The notes under the pieces are model-generated. The model did no database searches and had not been told where the DNA came from. It worked only from the letters and a program-made list of their open reading frames with translations. Source: Acidobacteriaceae bacterium (GTDB lineage: Bacteria > Acidobacteriota > Terriglobia > Terriglobales > Acidobacteriaceae). Taken from it: a DNA stretch of 64,000 bases. Positions 33,483 to 41,091 of this stretch are shown piece by piece; position 1 is the stretch's first letter, and each line of letters starts with the position of its first letter. The position numbers and the translations under genes are program-made. The stretch lies in assembly GCA_030038195.1 (NCBI GenBank), contig JASHPJ010000070.1:52405-116404 (forward strand), written 5' to 3'.

Positions 33483-34349
33483 TCACACGTTAAGGTTGCG
33501 CATGTACCCGGCTTCGATGCGCAGCTCCTGCATGGGGTCCATCTCGAACTCTTCCTGCTCGACGAAGTACTGCTTGAGGCCCGTGGCTGCGCGCAGGATG
33601 GGCGCGTAGTCCATCTTGCCGCGGCCCAGCACGGTGGAGTGAAACTTGCCGTCTGCGCCGCGTGCCACGTCTTTCACGTGCATCAGCGGGAAGCGCTCCG
33701 GCGTTTTCTTCAGGTACGCAATGGGATCGTGGCCCGCGGCGGAGACCCAGCCCGCGTCCATCTCAAAGACCACCAGCCCGGGATCGGTGAGCCGCAGCAG
33801 CTCGTCGTAGACGATGGTGCCGTCAAAGACCGCGAACTCGGGAATATGGTTGTGCACGCCGAAGGTCATGCCGGCGGCCTTTACCTTTGCGCCGATGCGA
33901 TTGAACTCGCCCGCGATCCAGCGCCAGTCATCCAGCGTCTGCGGACCTTTGGCCGCCGGGTTGCGATGCATTCCGCCGGACGAAGAGCAGATCATGTATT
34001 CGAGGCCAACGCCGTGCGCATACCCCATCAGCGAGTCGAACTGCGTTTCAAGCAGCGAAAGCGTATAGTGCGCGCTGATGCAGCGAAGGCCTGCCTTGTC
34101 CATCGAGCTGCGGAAGTCTGCCGCTGAGCGGTTGTAAAAGCCAGCAGCCTCCACCACCGTGTAGCCCGCCGCGCGCACCTGCGCCAGCGTGCCGTCAAAG
34201 TCTTTCGGCAGCAGATCGCGCACGCTGTAAAGCTCAAGCCCGATGGGCATGTGGAGCCGCTTTGCCGCTGCCTGCTCCACCCCAACACAAGCCGCAGCGC
34301 CAAAAGCCCCTGCGGCCTTCAAGAAATTTCTGCGCGAAGCAACACCCAT
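33483..34349 (-). CDS. Tat-exported sugar phosphate isomerase/epimerase-like protein
   Basis: 288 residues. The Tat signal is SRRNFLKAAGAFGAAA (residues 5-20). The rest is a xylose-isomerase-like TIM barrel (AP_endonuc_2 fold): LELYSVRDLLPKDFDGTLAQ, AHYTLSL, GVHNHIPEF (metal His), EMDAGWVSAAGHDP (metal Glu/Asp) and MHVKD. Such proteins act on keto-sugars or inositol-like compounds; here the periplasm. The upstream same-strand gene is a Tat-exported Gfo/Idh/MocA oxidoreductase, a common pairing in sugar oxidation. Confidence 0.85.
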   Translation of the reverse strand: MGVASRRNFLKAAGAFGAAACVGVEQAAAKRLHMPIGLELYSVRDLLPKDFDGTLAQVRAAGYTVVEAAGFYNRSAADFRSSMDKAGLRCISAHYTLSLLETQFDSLMGYAHGVGLEYMICSSSGGMHRNPAAKGPQTLDDWRWIAGEFNRIGAKVKAAGMTFGVHNHIPEFAVFDGTIVYDELLRLTDPGLVVFEMDAGWVSAAGHDPIAYLKKTPERFPLMHVKDVARGADGKFHSTVLGRGKMDYAPILRAATGLKQYFVEQEEFEMDPMQELRIEAGYMRNLNV

Positions 34350-34547
34350 GAGTCCACTCCTGTTTCTTTGATCCGGTTACATCCGTTCAGCGGAGAGCCG
34401 GGGAAAGTTCTCTCCGGGACTGAAGCCCGGATTGTATGCGGCTCTTGCGACACGACTAAAGAGCTTGCTGAAAAAACCAATCTGGCAAGGGAAAGATCCC
34501 GCAGCGGCTGAAGCCGTGCCCCGACACAAAACCTTTATGATGCTCCG

Positions 34548-34618
34548 CTCCCTGTTTCTATTCCTGTTCCCTATTCCCTGTTCCCTATTCCCTGATCTCT
34601 GATCCCTGACCCCTGCAA
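34548..34618 (-). repeat. Degenerate GGGAATA heptamer repeat behind the oxidoreductase gene
   Basis: About ten TTCCCTA/TTCCCTG/GATCCCTG units on the top strand, i.e. GGGAATA-type in the sense of the minus-strand gene, whose stop (34619-34621) borders the array directly. Confidence 0.65.
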
Positions 34619-35977
34619 TCAGGCCTTGATCGTCTTCGCCTCCGCGTCCCACTCCGCTATCGTGCGGTGAAAGAACGACTGATTCGCCAGGTGGCATCCG
34701 ATTGCGGCGTTGTTGCCGAAGACCTCGTCTTCTGTCACGTGCTCGCGCGTGACGACGGCGTTGAAGAAGTTGGCAATGTGCACTGCGGTGTCATCGTAGC
34801 CCTGCGGCAGCGTGAAGGTCTCCGTCTCCGGCAACGGCGGCAGCGGACCGGGGTGCGCCGCATTCCATGCAGCTCTGCCTTTCTCGCGCTGCGCCTGCGT
34901 CATGCCGTCCCATCCGTAGGCTTCGAACTTCGGCCTCACGTCCTGCGGAGTCAACGTAACCGAATTGCCGGTGACGACCATCGTTCCCAGGCGGCCGTTG
35001 AAGACGATGGTCTGGTCGCCGTCGTCGTTGCTCTGGTTGCAGTGCACGTGCACCTGCACACTGCCATTCGGCGAGGCATATTCGAATGCCGTTTCCAGCA
35101 GATCGGGAAAGTCGCGGCCGTCTTTGTAGGTGTAGGTGCCGCCGCTCGAGTAGGCGCGCTGCGCCGGCGTATTCATGCCCGTGATCACCTGAATCCCGCT
35201 CAGCAGATGCACGAACAGGTCGCCGCCCAGGCCCGACCCGTAGTCGCGGAAGCAGCGCCAGCGGAAGAATCGCCTGGGATCGAACGCGTGATCCGGCGCG
35301 TCAACGAGAAATCCCTTCCAGTCTATGGTCTCCGTACTGGCGTCGTCGGGAATCGGATAGACCCACGCGCCGCCGGGCGAGTTGCGGTTCCATTTCGCGT
35401 CGATCTCGTGCACTTCGCCCAGCTGGCCTGAGGCATACATCTCGCGCGCCTTGGCATACAGAATCGAGCTTACGCGCTGGCTGCCGGCCTGAAAGATGCG
35501 CTTGTTGGCCTGCACCGCTTCGAGCATGGCAAAACCGTCTTCCACGCTGTGCGACATGGGCTTCTCGCAGTACACGTCCTTGCCCGCGGCAACCGCGTCG
35601 AGCGTCACGCGGCGATGATGATGATCGGAGGTGGCGATGAAGATGGCATCCACATCCTTGCGGTCGAGCAGGCGGCGGTAGTCGCCGGTGGCGTCGAAGT
35701 CCGCACCGTAGGCCTCTTTGCCCGCTTCGAGGCGCGTCGAATAGAGATCGGCCGAGCCGACGCAGACACCGGTGGGCACCTTGCGCGCCGAGCGCAGCAG
35801 GTCGCATCCGCGAATCCCCGTGCCCACGATGGCGAAACGAATCCTGCGTCCGTCGGGCAGGCTCTGCGCAGCCAACGGGGCCGGCTCCAGCAGCGTGGTT
35901 CTGGCTACGGCGCCGGTGAGCGCCGCACCCGCGCCCAGGCGCACAAAATCCCGCCGCGTGATTTCAGGCATCTTCAT
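34619..35977 (-). CDS. Tat-exported Gfo/Idh/MocA-family oxidoreductase
   Basis: 452 residues from ATG 35977 (GAGGGAG upstream). Tat motif TRRDFVRLG near residue 6. NAD(P)-binding fold: IRFAIVGTGIRGCDLL; the EKP motif is in GKDVYCEKPMSHS; the GFO_IDH_MocA C-terminal domain follows (GSGLGGDLFVHLLSGIQVITG). These enzymes oxidise or isomerise sugars or glycans with tightly bound NAD(P). The export signal suggests a periplasmic glycan substrate. It is 270 nt upstream of the isomerase-like gene, with REP-like and heptamer repeats between. Confidence 0.88.
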   Translation of the reverse strand: MKMPEITRRDFVRLGAGAALTGAVARTTLLEPAPLAAQSLPDGRRIRFAIVGTGIRGCDLLRSARKVPTGVCVGSADLYSTRLEAGKEAYGADFDATGDYRRLLDRKDVDAIFIATSDHHHRRVTLDAVAAGKDVYCEKPMSHSVEDGFAMLEAVQANKRIFQAGSQRVSSILYAKAREMYASGQLGEVHEIDAKWNRNSPGGAWVYPIPDDASTETIDWKGFLVDAPDHAFDPRRFFRWRCFRDYGSGLGGDLFVHLLSGIQVITGMNTPAQRAYSSGGTYTYKDGRDFPDLLETAFEYASPNGSVQVHVHCNQSNDDGDQTIVFNGRLGTMVVTGNSVTLTPQDVRPKFEAYGWDGMTQAQREKGRAAWNAAHPGPLPPLPETETFTLPQGYDDTAVHIANFFNAVVTREHVTEDEVFGNNAAIGCHLANQSFFHRTIAEWDAEAKTIKA

Positions 35978-36114
35978 TCCCGCTCCCTCAAAAGCGAGCA
36001 CCATTCTCGCTCGCGCGCCCACTGGCTGTCCACAAACGCCAACCGGCGTGTGCGATGCCGCCGGGCAGCCGCTCCGCGATACATCGACTCTGGTTTCACT
36101 GTAGGATCAGAAAC

Positions 36115-36549
36115 ATGCTGCGGGTAAAGAAGCTGGTGGAGGGGGCACGGACGCCGGTGGTGGCGCATCCGGGCGAGGACCTGGGATATGACCTGTTTGC
36201 GCTGGAGGGAGTGGTGCTGGCTCCGCGGCAAACGGTGAGAGTGAGGACGGGGATCGCGGTGGAGGCGCGGCATCCGGAGACGGGCGCGGCGCTGGGACTG
36301 CTGGTGCGGGACCGGTCGTCGATGGCGGCGCGCGGCGTAGTGACCACGGGCGGGGTAATCGATGCCGGGTATCGCGGCGAGATCCTGGTGCTGATGACCA
36401 ACCTGGGCGGCGGGGTGGTGGAGATCGGCGCGGGCGAGAAGATTGCGCAGATGGCGCCGGTGCCGGTGCTGACGGGGGTGGTCCAGGAAGTGGAGAGGCT
36501 GGAAGAGTCCGCGCGGGCGGAGAAGGGGTTTGGGAGCTCGGGGCGATAG
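36115..36549 (+). CDS. dut: Deoxyuridine 5'-triphosphate nucleotidohydrolase (dUTPase)
   Basis: 144 residues from ATG 36115. Trimeric dUTPase motifs in order: GEDLGYDLFALEG (motif 1), RDRSSMAARGVV (motif 2), GGVIDAGYRGEILV (motif 3, catalytic Asp and Tyr), GEKIAQMAPVPV (motif 4) and GFGSSGR (motif 5). It cuts dUTP to dUMP and pyrophosphate. A TAGGAT box at 36102-36107 leaves 7 nt to the ATG and no ribosome site is seen, so a leaderless start is possible. Confidence 0.95.
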   Translation: MLRVKKLVEGARTPVVAHPGEDLGYDLFALEGVVLAPRQTVRVRTGIAVEARHPETGAALGLLVRDRSSMAARGVVTTGGVIDAGYRGEILVLMTNLGGGVVEIGAGEKIAQMAPVPVLTGVVQEVERLEESARAEKGFGSSGR

Positions 36550-36614
36550 CGGGTTAGCGGGGTTAGCCGCGCTTCGCGCATGTTCGCGGAGTTGGCTGCG
36601 GCTGGGTGAGGACT

Positions 36615-36667
36615 GTGGCTTCCCGCCTTGACCGTCCGCCGCGGCGGACGGCGAAGGCGGGGCACCC
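36615..36667 (-). repeat. GGGTGCCCC...GGGAAGCCAC palindromic element, copy 2
   Basis: On the minus strand the frame GGGTGCCCC (36659-36667) and GGGAAGCCAC (36615-36624) surrounds a stem of CGCCTT and the perfect palindrome CCGTCCGCCGCGGCGGACGG. The frame matches the copies at 18111 and 43862; the inner palindrome differs. Confidence 0.7.
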
Positions 36668-36801
36668 GTTTTCATGTTCGGGGTGAGGTGGGCAGGTGGA
36701 ACTGGACGGCGGGCGAGAGCGTATTCTCTTGAATAAACAGCTGGATGGATTTTTGCGCCTATCTTCTGCGCGGCGCAGGATAGACAGGAAAGGCCGGAGC
36801 G

Positions 36802-38028
36802 ATGCAATTCGGTGAGGCGGTCAAACTCGCGCTGGAGTCGCTGTGGTCGAACAAGATGCGCAGCATCCTGACCCTGCTGGGGGTGGTGATCGGGATTGCG
36901 TCGGTGATCACGGTGGTGACGCTGACCAACGGCGCCAAGGAGTTTGTGACCTCGAAGATCAACTCCTACGGCGCGGCGGTGGTGACCATCAGCAAGATGC
37001 CGCAGACGTTCATGACCATCGAGGAATATCTCGAGTACCAGAAGCGCAAAGACATCACCATTGACGATTACCGGGCGGTGCAATCGGAGTGCAAGTCGTG
37101 CGTCTCGGTGGGAGCGCAGCGGACGACGACGGGCAAGGTGGTGTATGGCACGCAGTCGACGACCGACACCGAGATACGCGGGTGGACGTGGACGATGCCG
37201 CCGATCTCGAACCTGAACATCGCGCTGGGCCGGTCGTTCACTGAGTCAGAAGACGCGCACTCGGCGCATGTGGCGATTGTGGGCGCCGATATTGTGAACA
37301 ACATGCTGAGTCCGGGCGATCCGCTGGGCAAGGAGATTCGCGTGGACGGCGAGCCCTACACGGTGATCGGCGTGGGCGAGGCGCAGGGTAAGATGTTCGG
37401 CGCGAGCATGGACAACTGGGTGGCGATTCCACTCGAAGCCTTTCTGCACTCGTATGGGTCAAACGCGAGCCTGAGCATTTATGTGGACACGGGCGGCGGC
37501 GGCGCCGTGCTGGATTCAGTGGAAGACGAGCTGCGCACGATCATGCGCGTGCAGCGGCACCTGAAGCCGGGCGCGGCGGATACGTTCAACATTGATTCGA
37601 GTGCCACGTTCAAGGACATGCTGGGCAAGATACTGAACAGCTTTGGCGCGGTGGTGGCGGCGATTGCCGCCATCTCGCTGGTGATCGGCGGCATCGTGAT
37701 CATGAACATCATGCTGGTGAGTGTGACCGAGCGGACGCGGGAGATTGGCGTGCGCAAGGCGCTGGGCGCGCGGCGGCGGGACATCCTGCTGCAGTTCCTG
37801 ATCGAGTCGGCGACGGTGTCGCTGGTGGGCGGGGTGATCGGCGTGGTGGCGGGCATTGCCGTGGCCAAGCTGTTTACGCTGGCCATCGCGTTTCCTTCCG
37901 AAGTAGAGGTCTGGTCCATCCTGGTGAGCCTGTTTGTGGCCACGGCGGTGGGGCTGTTCTTTGGAATCTATCCGGCGCACAAAGCGTCGATGCTCGATCC
38001 GATCGTTGCGCTGCGCGCGGAGATGTAA
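36802..38028 (+). CDS. MacB/FtsX-like ABC transporter permease
   Basis: 408 residues. N-terminal transmembrane helix (SILTLLGVVIGIASVITVVTL), a MacB-type periplasmic domain (about 50-270, with HVAIVGADIVNNM and DPLGKEIRVDGEPYTVIGVG) and three C-terminal helices of the FtsX domain with the EIGVRKALGARRRDIL coupling helix. This is the type VII ABC plan (mechanotransmission, export of lipoproteins, peptides or drugs). The next gene is a second permease of the same kind 3 nt away. No ATPase gene lies nearby, so the ATPase must be encoded elsewhere. Confidence 0.9.
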   Translation: MQFGEAVKLALESLWSNKMRSILTLLGVVIGIASVITVVTLTNGAKEFVTSKINSYGAAVVTISKMPQTFMTIEEYLEYQKRKDITIDDYRAVQSECKSCVSVGAQRTTTGKVVYGTQSTTDTEIRGWTWTMPPISNLNIALGRSFTESEDAHSAHVAIVGADIVNNMLSPGDPLGKEIRVDGEPYTVIGVGEAQGKMFGASMDNWVAIPLEAFLHSYGSNASLSIYVDTGGGGAVLDSVEDELRTIMRVQRHLKPGAADTFNIDSSATFKDMLGKILNSFGAVVAAIAAISLVIGGIVIMNIMLVSVTERTREIGVRKALGARRRDILLQFLIESATVSLVGGVIGVVAGIAVAKLFTLAIAFPSEVEVWSILVSLFVATAVGLFFGIYPAHKASMLDPIVALRAEM

Positions 38029-38031
38029 GCC

Positions 38032-39288
38032 ATGCGATTGAGCCACGCGAGAGAAGCAGTCAAGCTGGCGCTGGACACGCTGCGCAACAACAAGCTGCGC
38101 TCAGGGCTTACCATCCTGGGCATCACCATCGGCATCTCGACGGTGATCCTGATTTCTTCCGCCATCAACGGACTGAACTCGAATATCAACCAGTTTGTCA
38201 GTGCGCTGGGCACAAATGACCTGTGGATCTTCCGCTTTGAGGTGTTCGGCAGGCGGCCGACTACGGAGGAGCTGAACCGCAAGCAGCTCACGTATGAGGA
38301 TGGCATTGCGATGCGCAGCCTGCCGCACGTGGTGGCCGTCGATCCGGAGCTGACCTACCAGAATTTTCAGACCGGCCTGGGCAGCATGTCGCTGAAGGCG
38401 GGCACGCACAAGATTTCAAATACGATTCTCAACGGCGCAACCACGCAGGTGAACCAGGTGGCGGATGTGAAGCTGCTGGAGGGCCGGCTGTGGACCGAGG
38501 CCGAGGAGACGCGCGCGGCGAACGTGGCGGTGCTGGGCCACGATTCGGCGGAAGACCTGTTTCCGGGCGTCGATCCGATCGGCAAGGACGTGGACTGCGA
38601 GGGAGACATCTTCACGGTGATCGGCGTGCTGGATAAACGCCCGCAGCCCTTCGGCAGCGGGCGCAATACGCAGGACAACGCCATCTTTTTCCCGCTGGAA
38701 ACCTTCCGCAAGATCCATCCGGAGATCAAGGATTTCTGGATTGCGGCCCGCTACGATGCGCCGGCGAACAAGGCGCTGGTGACCGAAGAGATCAGGGAGC
38801 TGCTGCGCGTGCGGCGCAAGCTGCGCACTGACCAGGACGACAACTTTGCCATCTTCAGTCCGGATGCGCTGACGCGGCTCTGGAATCAGCTCACCGGCGG
38901 GCTGTTCCTGTTCATGGTCGCGGTGTCGTCCGTCGGCTTGATGGTGGGCGGCGTGGGCGTGATGAACATCATGCTGGTGAGCGTGACCGAGCGGACGCGG
39001 GAGATCGGCGTGCGCAAGGCGATCGGCGCCACCAAGGGAGATATCCTGCTGCAATTCACCATTGAAGCCATCACGCTGTGCATGGTGGGCGGGCTGCTGG
39101 GCATCCTGGCCGGCTCGCTGCTCACGCTGATTCTGCACTTTGCCGTGTCATTCCTGCACGCGGCGCTTTCCGGACTGTGGGTGATGGTGGCGTTCGTGGT
39201 TTCCTGCGTCATCGGGCTGGTGTTTGGGATTTATCCGGCGTGGAAGGCGGCGAACCTGGATCCGATTGAGGCGCTGCGGTATGAGTAA
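38032..39288 (+). CDS. MacB/FtsX-like ABC transporter permease
   Basis: 418 residues with the same plan as its neighbour: first helix (GLTILGITIGISTVILISSA), periplasmic domain (NVAVLGHDSAEDLFPGVDPIG), then FtsX helices with EIGVRKAIGATKGDILLQFT. The two probably form a heterodimeric pair. A GGGAATA heptamer array begins 12 nt after the stop. Confidence 0.9.
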   Translation: MRLSHAREAVKLALDTLRNNKLRSGLTILGITIGISTVILISSAINGLNSNINQFVSALGTNDLWIFRFEVFGRRPTTEELNRKQLTYEDGIAMRSLPHVVAVDPELTYQNFQTGLGSMSLKAGTHKISNTILNGATTQVNQVADVKLLEGRLWTEAEETRAANVAVLGHDSAEDLFPGVDPIGKDVDCEGDIFTVIGVLDKRPQPFGSGRNTQDNAIFFPLETFRKIHPEIKDFWIAARYDAPANKALVTEEIRELLRVRRKLRTDQDDNFAIFSPDALTRLWNQLTGGLFLFMVAVSSVGLMVGGVGVMNIMLVSVTERTREIGVRKAIGATKGDILLQFTIEAITLCMVGGLLGILAGSLLTLILHFAVSFLHAALSGLWVMVAFVVSCVIGLVFGIYPAWKAANLDPIEALRYE

Positions 39289-39299
39289 GGCAGGAACTA

Positions 39300-39334
39300 G
39301 GGAATAGGGAATAGGGAATAGGGAATAGGGAATA
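39300..39334 (+). repeat. Perfect GGGAATA tandem repeat, five units
   Basis: Five exact copies of GGGAATA without spacers, starting 12 nt behind the stop codon of the second permease gene and in its sense orientation. Confidence 0.9.
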
Positions 39335-39419
39335 AAAACGACCCTATTTTTCGACCTCCGAATACCCATGAACTGCGCTGTCAACTGGACCGAATTACAG
39401 CGCGCAGGTCCCTATTCCC

Positions 39420-39553
39420 TAGTGTCCTGTAACTGAAGTTCGCAACATAAATGCTGCTGTCATCCTGAGGCGAGGATCGCCGCGGCGACCGGAGTCGAAG
39501 GAGCTGCGGTTGCTCTTCGCAAATTCGGATAGGAACTTCGGGACACCACACTA
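39420..39553. repeat. TIR-ended TGTCATCCTGAG element, copy 1
   Basis: Left end TAGTGTCCTGTAACTGAAGTT and right end GAACTTCGGGACACCACACTA are imperfect inverted copies. Inside is CTGTCATCCTGAGGCGAG with a GTCGAAGGAGCTGCGG segment. A related copy is at 61500-61636; inner pieces recur at 55260-55345 and 62607-62660. Confidence 0.65.
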
Positions 39554-39692
39554 GCTCGTCGACGCGCATCTCTCGCGCCGAAGTATGCAACCAGCTCTGG
39601 AGACACCTATGTGTACATCCGTTACGCTGGTGAGCTTGCCTGCCGGTGATACAAGCAGGAAATCAAGGGAACGAGCCCCTCGCTGCCGCCAC

Positions 39693-40700
39693 TCACTGCG
39701 CGCGCGGTGCACAGGTGGACTCGCGCAGCACGAACTTCGTCTTGTATTCCAGGTTTGATTTTTCTTTCGTTGCCTGGATCTCTTCAAGCAGTGCGCGAAA
39801 TGCCAGTCCTGCAATCTCGCGCGGCGAAAACTGGATGGTCGTGAGTGCCGGCTGCATGAACCGGCAGATGGTCAGATCGTCAAAGCCGATCAGCGCAACA
39901 TCTTTGCCGGCCTGCAGGCCGCGCGACGCCAGCGTTTTGAGCGCGCCCACTGCCGCAACATCGTTACAGCAGAGCACTGCCGTGGGCGGCTTGGGCAGAT
40001 TCAGCAGCGTAGCCATCCCCTGCGCGCCGCCATCCCACGTGTGATCGCACTCGGCCACCAGGTCCTTGTCGAAGCTCGCGCCTGCAAGTTTCATCGCCTT
40101 GCGCAGCGCCTCGAAACGCGTCCGCATGCTGCTCCAGCCTAACTGGCCGCTCAGGTAGCCGATGCGCTGGTGGCCAAACTCGACCAGGTGTTTGACAGCA
40201 TCGCGAAATCCGCTCAGGTAATTGATGCGCACATTGCGCACGCCCTGCAGGTCGTGGTCTGCCCCGGCGTACACCATGGGCACACTGATGGGAAACTTGG
40301 CCAACTGCTCCTCCATGCCGAAGGTGAGCGTGGCGATGCCCTCTACCTGCCGTTCCTGCATGCGTGAGGCGCACACGGTCACCGGGTCAGGGTGAGTCTC
40401 TTTGTCGGCAAAGCTAACGAGCACTTCATATCCGTGCTCTACGGCGACGCGCTCAAAATAGAGGATGATCTCAGAGAAGAATGGATTGCCGCCGCTCAGT
40501 TCCGAAACGATCAGCCCTACCGTGTGGCTGCGTCCGCGCGCCAGCGCGCGCGCCTGGAAGTTAGGCCGGTAGCCGACCTCCTGGATGACAGCCTGCACGC
40601 GGCGCGCCAGCCTTGGATCGACGGTATCGACCTGGTTGATGACCCGCGACACGGTGGAGTGAGAAACCCGCGCCCGTTTTGCGATCTCTCGGATGTTCAT
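39693..40700 (-). CDS. LacI-family transcriptional regulator
   Basis: 335 residues. N-terminal HTH and hinge (IREIAKRARVSHSTVSRVIN, then RPNFQARALARGRSHTVGLI), followed by a periplasmic-binding-like sensor (Peripla_BP_3 type: VRINYLSGFRDAVKHLVEFG, RIGYLSGQ, AVLCCNDVAAVGALKTL, IGFDDLTICRFMQPALTTI). It would control a sugar gene set. It follows the sodium:solute symporter pair on the same strand, so that transporter is a plausible target. Confidence 0.93.
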   Translation of the reverse strand: MNIREIAKRARVSHSTVSRVINQVDTVDPRLARRVQAVIQEVGYRPNFQARALARGRSHTVGLIVSELSGGNPFFSEIILYFERVAVEHGYEVLVSFADKETHPDPVTVCASRMQERQVEGIATLTFGMEEQLAKFPISVPMVYAGADHDLQGVRNVRINYLSGFRDAVKHLVEFGHQRIGYLSGQLGWSSMRTRFEALRKAMKLAGASFDKDLVAECDHTWDGGAQGMATLLNLPKPPTAVLCCNDVAAVGALKTLASRGLQAGKDVALIGFDDLTICRFMQPALTTIQFSPREIAGLAFRALLEEIQATKEKSNLEYKTKFVLRESTCAPRAQ

Positions 40701-40857
40701 GAGCCTTCCTTGGCTGAAAGCCCGGCGGAACAGGGCAACGTAGGATGCAGGGACCGGTCACTCGCAGGCCTCCGCACACGCTCCCTGTCGGCCTTTCCAT
40801 TCCAGAAGTAATGAGTATACCAGCATGGTTCAAGACCGGAGCCTTTGCCTCACGGCA

Positions 40858-41061
40858 CTACTCCGGTGGCCTGCGTCTTGGCCTGAAATGCACCGTGTAG
40901 AAACCACCTATCAGCAGAAGCACCACCCCACCCCACACGCCTGGATGGTACTGCGCGAGTACAGTCGCCGGCGGATGTGGCCATTCAATCAAGGCAGTAA
41001 CCAGGATCACTACTCCGTAGACGGTGAGCAGCAGACCGATAAAAAACCAGATCGGCAGCAT
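40858..41061 (-). CDS. Small two-helix membrane protein next to the symporter
   Basis: 67 residues from ATG 41061 (GGTGG upstream) or 72 from 41076. Two hydrophobic helices (IWFFIGLLLTVYGVVILVTAL and GGVVLLLIGGFYTV) are joined by WPHPPATVLAQYHPGVW, and the end is basic (RPRRRPPE). It lies 15-30 nt behind the symporter gene and is probably its accessory subunit or stabiliser, by position only. Confidence 0.65.
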   Translation of the reverse strand: MLPIWFFIGLLLTVYGVVILVTALIEWPHPPATVLAQYHPGVWGGVVLLLIGGFYTVHFRPRRRPPE

Positions 41062-41091
41062 GTGTTTTCCACCCATGGTTATTAACTCACG

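Larger units (their letters stand above)
39289..39692. other. Repeat-rich intergenic region
   Basis: 404 nt. It holds the five-unit heptamer array, a short inverted heptamer stretch near 39409-39420 and the palindrome-ended TGTCATCCTGAG element at 39420-39553. No gene is supported. Confidence 0.65.

Noticed and set aside
39300..39334. Possible CRISPR-like array
   Set aside because: Units are contiguous 7-mers without spacers; no cas genes are in the window.
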